DNA of 64,000 nucleotides from JADHOX01 sp038120515. GTDB lineage: Bacteria; Pseudomonadota; Alphaproteobacteria; Rickettsiales; JABIRX01. The DNA is taken from the NCBI GenBank assembly GCA_038120515.1, contig JAYOLW010000005.1, positions 26,523 through 90,522 of the forward strand, in the 5' to 3' direction. Positions within the stretch are counted from its first letter, which is position 1; each line of letters opens with the position of its first letter. The position numbers and the translations under genes were made by a program. Shown one piece after another: positions 1 to 9,040 of this stretch. The notes beneath the pieces are model-generated. The model was not told the origin of the DNA. It saw only the letters and a list, made by a program, of their open reading frames with translations, and ran no database searches.

Positions 1-2
1 CA

Positions 3-1283
3 GAGCTTAATAATTCTATTGATCACAGAAAACAAATTTTTACATCAGTAGAGAAATACTGTAAAGAAAATCACAATTTCAAATTTAATCCTAACAATCC
101 GGTTGTAAGGCTACATGAACCGACATTTGGAGCTGATGAAATTAATGCATTTGTGGATCAAATGTTAACAACTCATGTCACAATGGGAAAAGAAGTCAGG
201 AAATTTGAAGAACAATATTCCGATTTAATGGGGCATAAATATGCTGTGATGAACAATTCTGGATCTTCGGCTAACTTGTTAGCGGTGTCTGCAATTGCCA
301 ATAAACTGACTAAGAATAATCTAAATCCTGGTGATGAAGTGATAGTTCCTTCACTTTCTTGGTCCACAACAGTATGGCCACTTATACAACATGGCTTAGT
401 ACCGGTTCTAGTGGATGCTGATCCTAAAACTTTCAACATTGATTTAAACAAACTAGAAGAAGCTATTACAACAAAAACAAAAGCAATAATGCTTGTCCAT
501 GTTTATGGCAATCCTTGTGATATGGATGGATTATTATCATTATCTAAAAAATATAATCTGCAAATTATTGAAGATTCATGTGAATCAATGGGGGCTTATT
601 ACAAAGATAAGGCTGTTGGATCATTTGGTAGAGTTGGAACATTCAGCTTCTATTTTTCTCATCATATCACCACACTTGAGGGCGGAATATGTGTGACTGA
701 CGATTTTGATCTTACTGAAACTATGCGAATAATGAGAGCTCATGGATGGTCTCGTGAAGCTGATAATCATGAAGATTATGTAAAGCAATATCCTGATATT
801 GACCCTAGATTTATTTTTGTAAATTTAGGTTACAATTTACGTCCAACAGAATGTCAAGGTCGTATGGGACAAATACAATTACCAAAACTTGCTGAATTTG
901 TTAAACAAAGGAGAGCAAATATAGCATATTATCGTCAAAAACTTAATAAATACTCAGATATTTTTGATTTCCAAGAGGAGCAAAAAGACGGTTATTCAAG
1001 CTGGTTTGGTCTGGCTATAATATTAAAAGAAAACTGTCCTTTTTCAGTTAAAGAAATCTCAACATTTCTCAAAAGTAAAAATATTGAAAATAGACCAGTA
1101 ATTGCTGGTAATATTGGTAACCACCCTGTTATGCAGCATTATCATCACATCATGGGTAAAAACCAAGATGTTTCAAACAATATCATGAAAAATGGTTTTG
1201 CACTTGGTTGTCATCAACATATGAATGAAGAAGCAATAGACTATATTGTTGACAATCTTGAAGCATTCATCAACTCAAAATAA
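3..1283 (+). CDS. DegT/DnrJ-family sugar 3-dehydratase, ColD/RfbH-like (5' end outside window)
   Basis: PLP-fold enzyme of nucleotide-sugar metabolism. The reading frame stays open from codon 3 to the window edge, so the gene begins outside; the GTG at 153 is internal, because the residues before it (VVRLHEPTFGADEINAF) match the usual N-terminus of this family. The fold signature is present: EDSCESMGAYYKDKAVGSFG, then SFYFSHHITTLEGG. In ordinary DegT aminotransferases the sixth position of that last motif is the PLP-binding lysine; here codon 660-662 is histidine, as in GDP-4-keto-6-deoxymannose 3-dehydratase (ColD) and CDP-4-keto-6-deoxyglucose 3-dehydratase (E1). I therefore infer C-3 deoxygenation of a 4-keto-6-deoxy sugar rather than transamination. 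The next gene starts 12 bp downstream and cotranscription with the following epimerases is likely. The substrate is not proven; the heptose genes nearby suggest a GDP-heptose derivative. Confidence 0.85.
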   Translation, partial: ELNNSIDHRKQIFTSVEKYCKENHNFKFNPNNPVVRLHEPTFGADEINAFVDQMLTTHVTMGKEVRKFEEQYSDLMGHKYAVMNNSGSSANLLAVSAIANKLTKNNLNPGDEVIVPSLSWSTTVWPLIQHGLVPVLVDADPKTFNIDLNKLEEAITTKTKAIMLVHVYGNPCDMDGLLSLSKKYNLQIIEDSCESMGAYYKDKAVGSFGRVGTFSFYFSHHITTLEGGICVTDDFDLTETMRIMRAHGWSREADNHEDYVKQYPDIDPRFIFVNLGYNLRPTECQGRMGQIQLPKLAEFVKQRRANIAYYRQKLNKYSDIFDFQEEQKDGYSSWFGLAIILKENCPFSVKEISTFLKSKNIENRPVIAGNIGNHPVMQHYHHIMGKNQDVSNNIMKNGFALGCHQHMNEEAIDYIVDNLEAFINSK

Positions 1284-1295
1284 GATAGGATAATA

Positions 1296-2273
1296 ATGAA
1301 ACAGAAAGTTTTAATTTGCGGAGCCACCGGTTTTATTGGTCGTAATCTAACTAATTTTTTTGCAAAACAAAATGATAAATACGAAGTTCATGCTGTTCGT
1401 TTTAAAAGACCTGAATACCCAATTCAAAACGTAACTTGGCACCAAGCTGACCTTCGTGACCCTAACGCTATTGATAAACTTGTTGAAGGCATGGATATCA
1501 TTATTCAAGCCGCTGCAACCACCTCAGGTGCTAAAGATATTGTTACAAAACCATATATTCATGTAACTGACAATGCCGTTATGAACTCTTATCTTTTTAG
1601 ATCAGCATTCCATAACAAAATTAAACATGTTGTTTTCTTTAGCTGCACTGTGATGTATCAATCGAGCGAAGAGCTTCTCAAAGAAAGTGATTTTGATGCT
1701 AATAACGAGCTGCATCCAAGATACTTTGGTGTTGGTAACACTAAGCTTTATATTGAGAAAATGTGTGATTTCTTTTCGCGAATTGGCGAAACTAAGTTTA
1801 CAGCAATTAGGCATTCAAATATTTATGGTGCATATGACAAGTATGATTTAGAAAAAAGTCATTTCTTTGGCGCTACTGTTACTAAGGTAATGAAAGCGCA
1901 AGACAAAATTTCAGTTTGGGGAACTGGAGAAGAAGAAAGAGACATCTTGCATGTTGAAGATCTAAATAATTTTGTGCAACTTGCTCTTTTAAAACAAACA
2001 GAAAAATATCGGCTTTATAATTGTGGCCTTGGCAAAGCCTTACCTGTAATTGAAATAATCAAAAAAATTATTTCGGCAAGTGGTAAGAATCTTAAAATTG
2101 AGCATGATTTGTCTAAACCAACTATCAAAACTAGCTTAAGTCTAGATTGCTCGCTAGCAAAAAAAGAATTAGGTTGGGAGCCACAAATATCACTTGATGA
2201 AGGCATTTTAAATACCATTCAATGGTGGCAAAAGAACATTAACAACGAAACATTAACATTAAAAGCAGCATAA
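1296..2273 (+). CDS. NAD-dependent epimerase/dehydratase, nucleotide-sugar modifying
   Basis: Extended short-chain dehydrogenase of 325 residues. The N-terminal Rossmann motif GATGFIG is clear, and the middle and C-terminal parts (RHSNIYGAYDKYDLEKSHF, VWGTGEEERDILHVEDL) are typical of sugar epimerases and reductases related to GDP-fucose synthase. The active-site segment reads YFGVGNTKLYIEK, so the residue four before the lysine is valine rather than the canonical tyrosine. A purine-rich AGGA lies just upstream of the ATG. The gene sits 12 bp after the 3-dehydratase and 1 bp before the next epimerase, so the three are almost certainly one operon. Likely role: epimerisation or reduction of the 4-keto deoxy-sugar. 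The precise reaction cannot be read from sequence. Confidence 0.85.
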   Translation: MKQKVLICGATGFIGRNLTNFFAKQNDKYEVHAVRFKRPEYPIQNVTWHQADLRDPNAIDKLVEGMDIIIQAAATTSGAKDIVTKPYIHVTDNAVMNSYLFRSAFHNKIKHVVFFSCTVMYQSSEELLKESDFDANNELHPRYFGVGNTKLYIEKMCDFFSRIGETKFTAIRHSNIYGAYDKYDLEKSHFFGATVTKVMKAQDKISVWGTGEEERDILHVEDLNNFVQLALLKQTEKYRLYNCGLGKALPVIEIIKKIISASGKNLKIEHDLSKPTIKTSLSLDCSLAKKELGWEPQISLDEGILNTIQWWQKNINNETLTLKAA

Positions 2274-2274
2274 A

Positions 2275-3279
2275 ATGACATTCTATAAAAATAAAAAAAT
2301 CTTAGTTACTGGTGGAACTGGTTTAATTGGCAGACCATTAGTTGACATGCTTGTAAATCAAGGAGCCGATGTAACTATTGTTTCGCTTGATGATCCATCA
2401 AGAGCTCCAAAAGGTGTAAAATTTATAAAAGCCGATTTACGTGAGTTATCTAACTGTATAGAGGCTTGCACTGGTCAAGATATTGTGTTTCAATTAGCTG
2501 GAGTAAAAGGGTCTCCCAAAATGTGTGCTGAAAAGCCAGCCAGTTTTCTTGTACCTACTGTAACGTTTAGCTTCAATATGATGGAAGCTGCCAGAAGATG
2601 TGGAGTAGAAAGATTTTTATTTACCTCTTCAGTAGGAGTTTATCAGCCAGCTGAAGTTTTCTATGAAGATAGCGTCTGGAAAACCTTCCCTTCGCCAAAC
2701 GATCGTTTTGCTGGATGGGCTAAAAGATTATGTGAGCTTCAAGCTGAAGCATATAAAATTGAACATAATTGGGACAAGATATCTATTGTAAGACCTGCTA
2801 ATGTATATGGACCATATGATAATTTTGACCCTGAGAACGCAATGGTTATTCCATCATTAATTAATAGAGCAACTGGTGGTGAAAGACCACTAACAGTTTG
2901 GGGTGATGGCTCACCAATAAGAGACTTTATATATTCGAAAGACGTTGCACGAGGTATGATGCTAGCAGTTGAAAAAGGGATTAATGAGCCAATAAATTTA
3001 GGTAGTGGGACAGGAGTAACAATAAAACAAGTTGCTGAAGCTGTTGCTCAAAATATTCCAGGCGAAAAAATAGATCTAGTTTGGGATACTACAAAACCTA
3101 AGGGCGATGCAAAAAGATTAATGGATATGTCAAAAGCATCTTCTTATGGCTTTGAATGCAAAACATCATTAACTGATGGTATCAAAGAAACCGTTAATTG
3201 GTATTTAAACAATCAGGATCAACTTAATAATAGATATAATTCTTTTACTGAAACCCTAAAGAAAGTATCTAACAAATAG
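2275..3279 (+). CDS. NAD-dependent epimerase/dehydratase, nucleotide-sugar modifying
   Basis: Extended SDR of 334 residues and a distant paralogue of the preceding gene. It has the Rossmann motif GGTGLIG near the N-terminus, FTSSVGVYQP, RPANVYGPYDNFDPE and VWGDGSPIRDFIYSKDVAR, all standard for sugar epimerase/dehydratases. As in its neighbour, the position four residues before the putative catalytic lysine (DRFAGWAKRLCE) is not tyrosine. Its ATG starts 1 bp after the upstream stop and the next gene begins 3 bp after its own stop, so it is in the operon. It probably works with the 3-dehydratase on a GDP-linked deoxy sugar, for example as C-4 reductase or C-5 epimerase. The assignment within the family is open. 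Confidence 0.85.
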   Translation: MTFYKNKKILVTGGTGLIGRPLVDMLVNQGADVTIVSLDDPSRAPKGVKFIKADLRELSNCIEACTGQDIVFQLAGVKGSPKMCAEKPASFLVPTVTFSFNMMEAARRCGVERFLFTSSVGVYQPAEVFYEDSVWKTFPSPNDRFAGWAKRLCELQAEAYKIEHNWDKISIVRPANVYGPYDNFDPENAMVIPSLINRATGGERPLTVWGDGSPIRDFIYSKDVARGMMLAVEKGINEPINLGSGTGVTIKQVAEAVAQNIPGEKIDLVWDTTKPKGDAKRLMDMSKASSYGFECKTSLTDGIKETVNWYLNNQDQLNNRYNSFTETLKKVSNK

Positions 3280-3282
3280 ATT

Positions 3283-4023
3283 ATGACTAATAAAGTTGCT
3301 TTAATAACAGGAGGTGCTCGTGGCATTGGCGCTGCAATTGCACTTGAATTTGCTCGCAACGGAATAGATATTGCTATAAGTTATTTAAATAATGACAAAG
3401 CTGCCTCTTTAATTACTGCTAAGGCAAAGGAATATGGCGTCAGAGCTATTGCCATCAAAAGTAATGCTGGCAATGAAAATGATATTAAAACTTTATTTAA
3501 TGAAATTCAAAATTCACTCGGAAATATCTCCTACCTTGTAAACAATGCTGCAATTTCAAATGATGTAACACCTATCGCAGAACTTAATTTTGATAAATTA
3601 AAGGAAATTTTCCAGGTAAATATGTTTGGTTCTGTTATCTGTTGTAAATATGCATTAAAACAAATGCAAGAAATCCAAGGTAATAAAGCAATAGTGAATA
3701 TTACCTCACAAGCTGCAGAGTATGGCGGTAATTCGTTAATGTCTCATTATGCAAGTAGTAAAGCCGCTCTTAACACATTTACAAAGTCAATAGCTAAAGA
3801 TTTTATCAAATATGGTATAAGGGTAAATGCTGTTAGCCCTGCTGTTATTGACACCGATACCCACAAAAACATAAATGATGAACGACGTGAGCATTTTAAT
3901 AAGACAATTCCAATGAAACGAATGGGAAGGTCAGAAGAAGTTGCAGATTTAGTATATTTTCTTATTTCTGAAAAATCTTCTTATATAAATGGAGAAATAA
4001 TATCAATTAATGGTGGTAAATGA
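3283..4023 (+). CDS. SDR-family oxidoreductase (FabG-like fold)
   Basis: Classical short-chain dehydrogenase of 246 residues with all hallmarks: cofactor motif TGGARGIG at about residues 9-16, VNNAAI, catalytic serine in NITSQAAEYG, YASSK as the YxxxK pair, and a C-terminal INGEIISINGGK. It closely resembles 3-oxoacyl-ACP reductase, but its place between sugar epimerases and an oxygenase suggests it reduces a keto sugar or sugar side chain. A role in acyl-chain metabolism is less likely because no acyl-carrier genes are nearby. The stop overlaps the start of the next gene (ATGA), which implies translational coupling. Confidence 0.85.
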   Translation: MTNKVALITGGARGIGAAIALEFARNGIDIAISYLNNDKAASLITAKAKEYGVRAIAIKSNAGNENDIKTLFNEIQNSLGNISYLVNNAAISNDVTPIAELNFDKLKEIFQVNMFGSVICCKYALKQMQEIQGNKAIVNITSQAAEYGGNSLMSHYASSKAALNTFTKSIAKDFIKYGIRVNAVSPAVIDTDTHKNINDERREHFNKTIPMKRMGRSEEVADLVYFLISEKSSYINGEIISINGGK

Positions 4024-4655
4024 AAACCCTGAATAATACCTTTTCACAATATTCTGAAGAGCTTCAGCACAAAGGCTATACTATTATTGACAATTTCTTG
4101 CCGGATGATTTGGCAAGAGAGCTAAATAATATTTACATATCTGAACAAGAAAATAATTGGGACTTTATTGACCAAACTCGAGATAATCATTACGCTCATG
4201 TTTTTAAGACAGAAAACCAACTATTGCCCAAAGAGGGTGAAAAATATAAAGCCAAATTTTGGCGTTCAGAAAATCTTGAATCTCATGAAAGAGTCAACGA
4301 TATATTCAATAGCAATTTTAAAGACAGAATTAAGCAATTTAGTGGAATTAATTTACAAGAATTTGATAATAGATGCTATCGTTTAAAACAAGGAAATTAT
4401 TATCGTCTTCATATTGATGAATATGCAGGATATATTAATTCTATCTATTATGTAAACGAAAACTGGAAATGGGATTGGGGTGGTATCTTGCATGTTTGTG
4501 ATCATGAGGAAGAAGAATATATTCAGCCAATATTTCCAAAATATAATCGATTGGTTTTACTTCATAATCAAAAATTTAGATCACCTCATTTTATAAGCCA
4601 AGTCAGTGAATATGCTCAAAACCCGAGATTTAGTATTGTAAGCTTCAATAAATAA
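4020..4655 (+). CDS. 2-oxoglutarate/Fe(II)-dependent oxygenase-like protein
   Basis: A 211-residue protein with the jelly-roll oxygenase pattern: an HxD pair in YRLHIDEYAG, the strand WDWGGILHV, a distal histidine region (RLVLLHNQKF followed by SPHFISQV) and a 2-oxoglutarate-binding-type arginine in NPRFSIVSF near the C-terminus. This order (HxD, GG-L strand, distal H, R-x-S) is what the 2OG-Fe(II) superfamily shows. It starts in the ATGA overlap of the preceding SDR and is cotranscribed with the sugar genes. Likely role: hydroxylation or other oxidative tailoring of the glycan or its precursor. No signal peptide is visible, so it is presumably cytoplasmic. The family call is good; the substrate is unknown. 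Confidence 0.65.
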   Translation: MKTLNNTFSQYSEELQHKGYTIIDNFLPDDLARELNNIYISEQENNWDFIDQTRDNHYAHVFKTENQLLPKEGEKYKAKFWRSENLESHERVNDIFNSNFKDRIKQFSGINLQEFDNRCYRLKQGNYYRLHIDEYAGYINSIYYVNENWKWDWGGILHVCDHEEEEYIQPIFPKYNRLVLLHNQKFRSPHFISQVSEYAQNPRFSIVSFNK

Positions 4656-4667
4656 AAAAAGATTATC

Positions 4668-5906
4668 ATGACAAAAAAAACTATTTATCTTCATATTGGT
4701 ATGCCAAAAGCCGGTAGTACAGCCATCAGAGGATTTTGTTGCAACAATAAAGAATTGTTAAATCAAAATGATTATGACTACCCTTTTCTTAGCAATATAC
4801 AAGAGTCTGAATTAGACAAAAGATTAGTAACTGGAAATGGAACTTATTTATTGGATGAGATCAGAAAAAAAGCTAAGATAAGTGATATATTAAAGGAATA
4901 TGTTGATAAATCACAACACAATAATATTATTATATCTTATGAAGTAATAGGAAATACTAATATTTTCTATGATAATATTTTAGAGCATGGACTTGATGAT
5001 CTTGTAAAACAAAATATAGATCTTAAAATCATTGCTTACATAAGGAATCCTATTGAGTCTTTATATTCACTATGGAAACAAGGGGTACGTTATCGTGGTG
5101 AAGTAATCTCAATGTCTGTTTATCAATATATTGATGTCAAAAAGATAAAAGAAAAAGCTGTACTTGAACAAATTTTGAAATTAGATGAGGTAATTGACAA
5201 AAATATATTCATAATTCGCCCTTATCATCGCAGTTTACTTGTTCAAAACAGCTCACTTTCTGATTTTTTTCATACAATTGGTTTGGATTATAATCATCCA
5301 ACCATACAAGATAAAATCAAAAATTATCAAAATGTAAATTCTGGTATTTCAAGATCAATGTGTGAAATCGCTAGAATTGCCAATCAATTTATAGAAGGGC
5401 ACTCAGTTTTTAATGACAAATTCATTCAGCCAAATCTTCATCTTGATTCTGATAGCAATTGTGTTGAACTTGACTTAGAATTCATAAATTCAATAAAAGA
5501 AGAATTTTTACCTTTAGAGAAGCAATTAGCACAAAAATATCTTGGAAGAGATTTTTTATTTCCTCACAATCTTAATTTTAATCATCGTGAATTTCATCAA
5601 ATTGATGCAAATATATTCAACAAATTCGTAGAATTTCTAGAAAATGATCCTTTGATTAATCAACACAGAAATACAAAAAGTGACAAACCGCAAAATGCTA
5701 ATGTTTCTAATAAGAAAGATCCATCAAATAAAAATATTGAGAAAGAAAAAATAGATAAACAAGATCTAGCAACAAAAAATAGCCAGGTCATAGAACTAAA
5801 AAACATTCAAACCCAACCAAAGTTTTTGAAAAGAAAGGCCTTAAAATTAATTTGCTGTTTTGTACCCAATAAAGAATTTAGAAAGAAAATAAGAGGTAAA
5901 AAATGA
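4668..5906 (+). CDS. Sulfotransferase-family protein
   Basis: A 412-residue protein whose N-terminus (YLHIGMPKAGSTAIRGF) is the 5'-phosphosulfate-binding P-loop of sulfotransferases; around residue 125 IAYIRNPIESLYSLW matches the 3'-phosphate-binding arginine/serine motif. The last 80 or so residues are a lysine/asparagine-rich tail of low complexity ending in a basic cluster (KFLKRKALK, EFRKKIRGKK), possibly membrane- or complex-interacting. It follows the oxygenase gene by 12 bp and overlaps the next gene by 4 bp (ATGA). Expected reaction: transfer of sulfate from PAPS to a sugar hydroxyl of the surface glycan. No PAPS-synthesis genes are in the window. Confidence 0.75.
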   Translation: MTKKTIYLHIGMPKAGSTAIRGFCCNNKELLNQNDYDYPFLSNIQESELDKRLVTGNGTYLLDEIRKKAKISDILKEYVDKSQHNNIIISYEVIGNTNIFYDNILEHGLDDLVKQNIDLKIIAYIRNPIESLYSLWKQGVRYRGEVISMSVYQYIDVKKIKEKAVLEQILKLDEVIDKNIFIIRPYHRSLLVQNSSLSDFFHTIGLDYNHPTIQDKIKNYQNVNSGISRSMCEIARIANQFIEGHSVFNDKFIQPNLHLDSDSNCVELDLEFINSIKEEFLPLEKQLAQKYLGRDFLFPHNLNFNHREFHQIDANIFNKFVEFLENDPLINQHRNTKSDKPQNANVSNKKDPSNKNIEKEKIDKQDLATKNSQVIELKNIQTQPKFLKRKALKLICCFVPNKEFRKKIRGKK

Positions 5907-8881
5907 AAATAGCCATTTTTAATCCATATAAAAAAATCTATGCAGCAGAAAATTCTGTTGATGCATTTTATGAGCAAATCACCAAAGTCAATAATATCGA
6001 TATTAATATTAAGTCTTTTTGTTCTACTGAAGAAATTGTTGATTTTAATCCGGAGTTTATTTTATCACATTCTTCCTTTGCACCAAAATTCTGTCATATT
6101 CCCACATATACCATTATTAACGAGGCAACAATTTATCGATTAAAAGATAAAGAACAATTTAGAAGTTTTTTAACTTTTGATGGATATTTAACTCAATCAA
6201 AGTTTATTACTGAAAAATTAGAGCAGGTTTGCTTCGATTATAAAAAACGATGTCATATTTTAAAACCTTTTGCTAACACAAGACCTAAAAACAAATATAT
6301 AAAACCCAAACTAGACGAGCCAAAACTGACTTATTTTGGCAACAATTGGGAAGTAAAGTCTGGAAATGCCTTAGGTCAGAAAACCCCAAGATTTGAAACA
6401 TTATTTAAAACGCTCGCTCAGAACCTTAATGATTTTGAGCTATATGGAGATCCTGATGGCTGGAGTTGGGTTAATAGAAATGAGGTTATAAAGGGTAAAG
6501 TTTCATTTGATAATCCAAATACATTACTTGACATTTACAATCAAAATGGCGTTGGTCTTGCCTTATCCTCTCATGAATTTTACAGTGAAGATTTAGCTAA
6601 TAATAGAATCTATGAGATAGTTTCAAGTGGAGCTATCTGTATTGCTGACGATCTACCTTTTTACAAAGATACTTTTGGTGATTCTTTGCTATATATCACA
6701 AGTAGAGATGAAAAAGAGATGTCAAAGCAAATCATAAAACATCTCGAATGGATTAAGAGCAACAAAGAGTTAGCCTTAGCAAAAGCAAAAAAAGCTCATG
6801 AAATTTTTTGTTCTAAATTATGCTCTGAAAGAATGCTGGAACAGTTAATTGCTTTTCATTATGAAATACAAGAAAAGAACTACTATACTAAAAGTTTTAT
6901 AGATAATGATCTTTCTGCGGAATCACCTTTAGTTTCTGTTGTTGTAAGATCTGGTGGTAGAGCGCCAGAAATGGTTGCTAGAACATTGGATTCAATAAAA
7001 AATCAATCATTTAAGAATATTGAACTTGTATTTATATTATATAAAGAAAATCAGGAATTAGAAGATTTAGCATTATCTTATAAAGGTGACTTTTCCAATA
7101 TTATTGTTACACAAGCATCATCTAATATTAGATCAACATTAATATTTGAAGGAATAAACAAGGCAAATGGAGATTACATTGCCTTACTTGACGATGATGA
7201 TATTTGGTACAAAAATCATATTTCTAAAATACTGGAAATGTTTCACAGTGATCAAACGATTGATTTTGTCTATTCAGGAAAGGTTTATCAAAAAGAAAAT
7301 TCATATTTTCCTATAGAAAAAGAAATAATTTTTGGAGCATCAAATTCATCAGACTTACTTTTTGATCTAAAGAAATTAACAAATTCTGAAAGCAAATATT
7401 GTTTAGGAGGTTTCGACAAAAATAACAGTGATGAATTATTAAATCTTAACAACCCTATTCATCCAGTTTTTATAGTAAAGAAAGATTCATTAACTCAAGA
7501 GATGCTAAAAGATCCAGAGCTGCATTATGCCGAGGATCTATATTTTTGTGCACTCCTATACAAAGAAGGTTTAAAATTCCAATGGATGCCAGAACTAACA
7601 ATGCAAATGAACATTCATGAAACAAACAGTAATAACGATACTTCTATACATTACAACAGCGTCGATTTATGTAAGAATCGTATAGTCAAATTACTATATA
7701 ATCAAGAGCGTTGGACAACAGAACATAATTATAGCCAAGATATAAAAGATAACGATACATATACTGTTGAAGCAAATACAAACACTAACTTTGATGACAA
7801 TATGAACTATCAATTTAATAAAAGAGATTATTTTCCTAAATATTCAAAGCAAAGATTTTGGTGGCCTTTGATAAAGTTCTTATTAAAAAAGGAGATCATA
7901 TCAAATTACAGAAATTATAATCAATTTACAAACCTAGAAAGTAGGAATTCTAGAAAATACAAACATCTGTCATCAAACGAAAAAACTTTTTTATCATCTG
8001 GATTTATCAATAATAACCCAAAAATATCTTTTGTAGCATCTTCACGATATAGGGGTAATGAAAAAAACAACAATTTGAATAAATTTATCAAATCTTTACT
8101 AAAAAATAGCTATGATATCAATAACATAGAATTGTTAATTGCTCTCGATAATGATGATGATATTGATTATTTTATAAAGATAAAAAAACATTACCTCGTT
8201 GATATCAATATCAAATTTTTTATCTCTAATAAAAATTTTGGTTACAAAGGTTTACATCTATATGATAAGTTTTTATTCACAGAAATATCACCATCATCAA
8301 AAATGATTGCGGATTTTTCTGATGATTGTGAAATAAAAAAAAGGCATTGGGACAAATATGTATTAGAAATTGATAAAAAATTCACTGATAATATCTATTT
8401 TATTCATACTGAAGATTTCGGACTAGAAAAATACATTGGGCCATTAGATGATAATATCACTAAAATGATTTGGAGCTATAAATCAATTGCTCCTTCATCT
8501 TACTTTCCTATTTTCTCACGAAAAGTTTTAGAAATTGCTACAAATTGTTTGAAAAATTTAGATAGTCATCAAGAAAAATTATGGTCTCCTATTGCCAACT
8601 CGTATATATGCGATTGCTATGTAGATATATTATCAAGATTAGTTCAAACAAATACAAAATCTAAACGTATTTTTAGCGAGAAAATTATTTCCATAAACAA
8701 ACAAATTTATAGAAAGAATCAATCCTCTAACAACATATCATTCCATAAAAATATTGGTTTATGTTGGGATAAAACTGGTTTGAATACAAACGATCAAGCG
8801 TTTTTAAAATTATCTGAGCAAACAACACTTAATCATTTAAAATTTATTTCTAACGAAATTGTTAAAGAGTTAGATTCATAA
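5903..8881 (+). CDS. Multidomain glycosyltransferase (GT4-like, GT2, third GT-A-like domain)
   Basis: A 992-residue protein with three segments. Residues about 1-330 resemble group 1/GT-B transferases (YFGNNWEVKSGNALG, NNRIYEIVSSGAICIADD). Residues about 340-600 are a GT2 domain: VSVVVRSGGRAPEMVARTLD, then ANGDYIALLDDDDIWY, with the acidic DxD-type cluster near residue 430. Residues about 700-992 form another GT-A-like domain (ISFVASSRYRGNE, ALDNDDDIDYF, SPSSKMIADFSDDCE) clearly paralogous to the convergent gene at 9041-10048. No signal peptide or transmembrane helix is evident. It overlaps the sulfotransferase stop by 4 bp. Likely a cytoplasmic, membrane-associated polymer-assembly enzyme making several linkages in series. 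Confidence 0.8.
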   Translation: MKIAIFNPYKKIYAAENSVDAFYEQITKVNNIDINIKSFCSTEEIVDFNPEFILSHSSFAPKFCHIPTYTIINEATIYRLKDKEQFRSFLTFDGYLTQSKFITEKLEQVCFDYKKRCHILKPFANTRPKNKYIKPKLDEPKLTYFGNNWEVKSGNALGQKTPRFETLFKTLAQNLNDFELYGDPDGWSWVNRNEVIKGKVSFDNPNTLLDIYNQNGVGLALSSHEFYSEDLANNRIYEIVSSGAICIADDLPFYKDTFGDSLLYITSRDEKEMSKQIIKHLEWIKSNKELALAKAKKAHEIFCSKLCSERMLEQLIAFHYEIQEKNYYTKSFIDNDLSAESPLVSVVVRSGGRAPEMVARTLDSIKNQSFKNIELVFILYKENQELEDLALSYKGDFSNIIVTQASSNIRSTLIFEGINKANGDYIALLDDDDIWYKNHISKILEMFHSDQTIDFVYSGKVYQKENSYFPIEKEIIFGASNSSDLLFDLKKLTNSESKYCLGGFDKNNSDELLNLNNPIHPVFIVKKDSLTQEMLKDPELHYAEDLYFCALLYKEGLKFQWMPELTMQMNIHETNSNNDTSIHYNSVDLCKNRIVKLLYNQERWTTEHNYSQDIKDNDTYTVEANTNTNFDDNMNYQFNKRDYFPKYSKQRFWWPLIKFLLKKEIISNYRNYNQFTNLESRNSRKYKHLSSNEKTFLSSGFINNNPKISFVASSRYRGNEKNNNLNKFIKSLLKNSYDINNIELLIALDNDDDIDYFIKIKKHYLVDINIKFFISNKNFGYKGLHLYDKFLFTEISPSSKMIADFSDDCEIKKRHWDKYVLEIDKKFTDNIYFIHTEDFGLEKYIGPLDDNITKMIWSYKSIAPSSYFPIFSRKVLEIATNCLKNLDSHQEKLWSPIANSYICDCYVDILSRLVQTNTKSKRIFSEKIISINKQIYRKNQSSNNISFHKNIGLCWDKTGLNTNDQAFLKLSEQTTLNHLKFISNEIVKELDS

Positions 8882-8949
8882 AATCTTTCTCATATTCTTG
8901 TATTTTAAACTAGATATAAATAAAAACTATGAATATTATAAAACATTAA

Positions 8950-8988
8950 TTTTTTAGTATCAAAGACAAACACTCTTGATATCAAAAA
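8950..8988. terminator. Possible bidirectional AT-rich hairpin between convergent genes
   Basis: An imperfect inverted repeat (TTTTTAGTATCAA on the left, TTGATATCAAAAA on the right) lies in the 159-bp space between the convergent genes ending at 8881 and 9041, with T and A runs on its flanks. It could terminate transcription from both sides. The stem is AT-only apart from single G/C pairs, so this is a weak call. Confidence 0.25.
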
Positions 8989-9040
8989 CTAAAACAATAG
9001 TTAGCTGTAAAAAGGACTGCGTCATATATAAACTTTTGCT

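Noticed and set aside
153..1283. Start of the first gene at GTG 153
   Set aside because: The frame is open to the window edge and the upstream residues belong to the family's conserved N-terminus, so the gene is truncated by the window.
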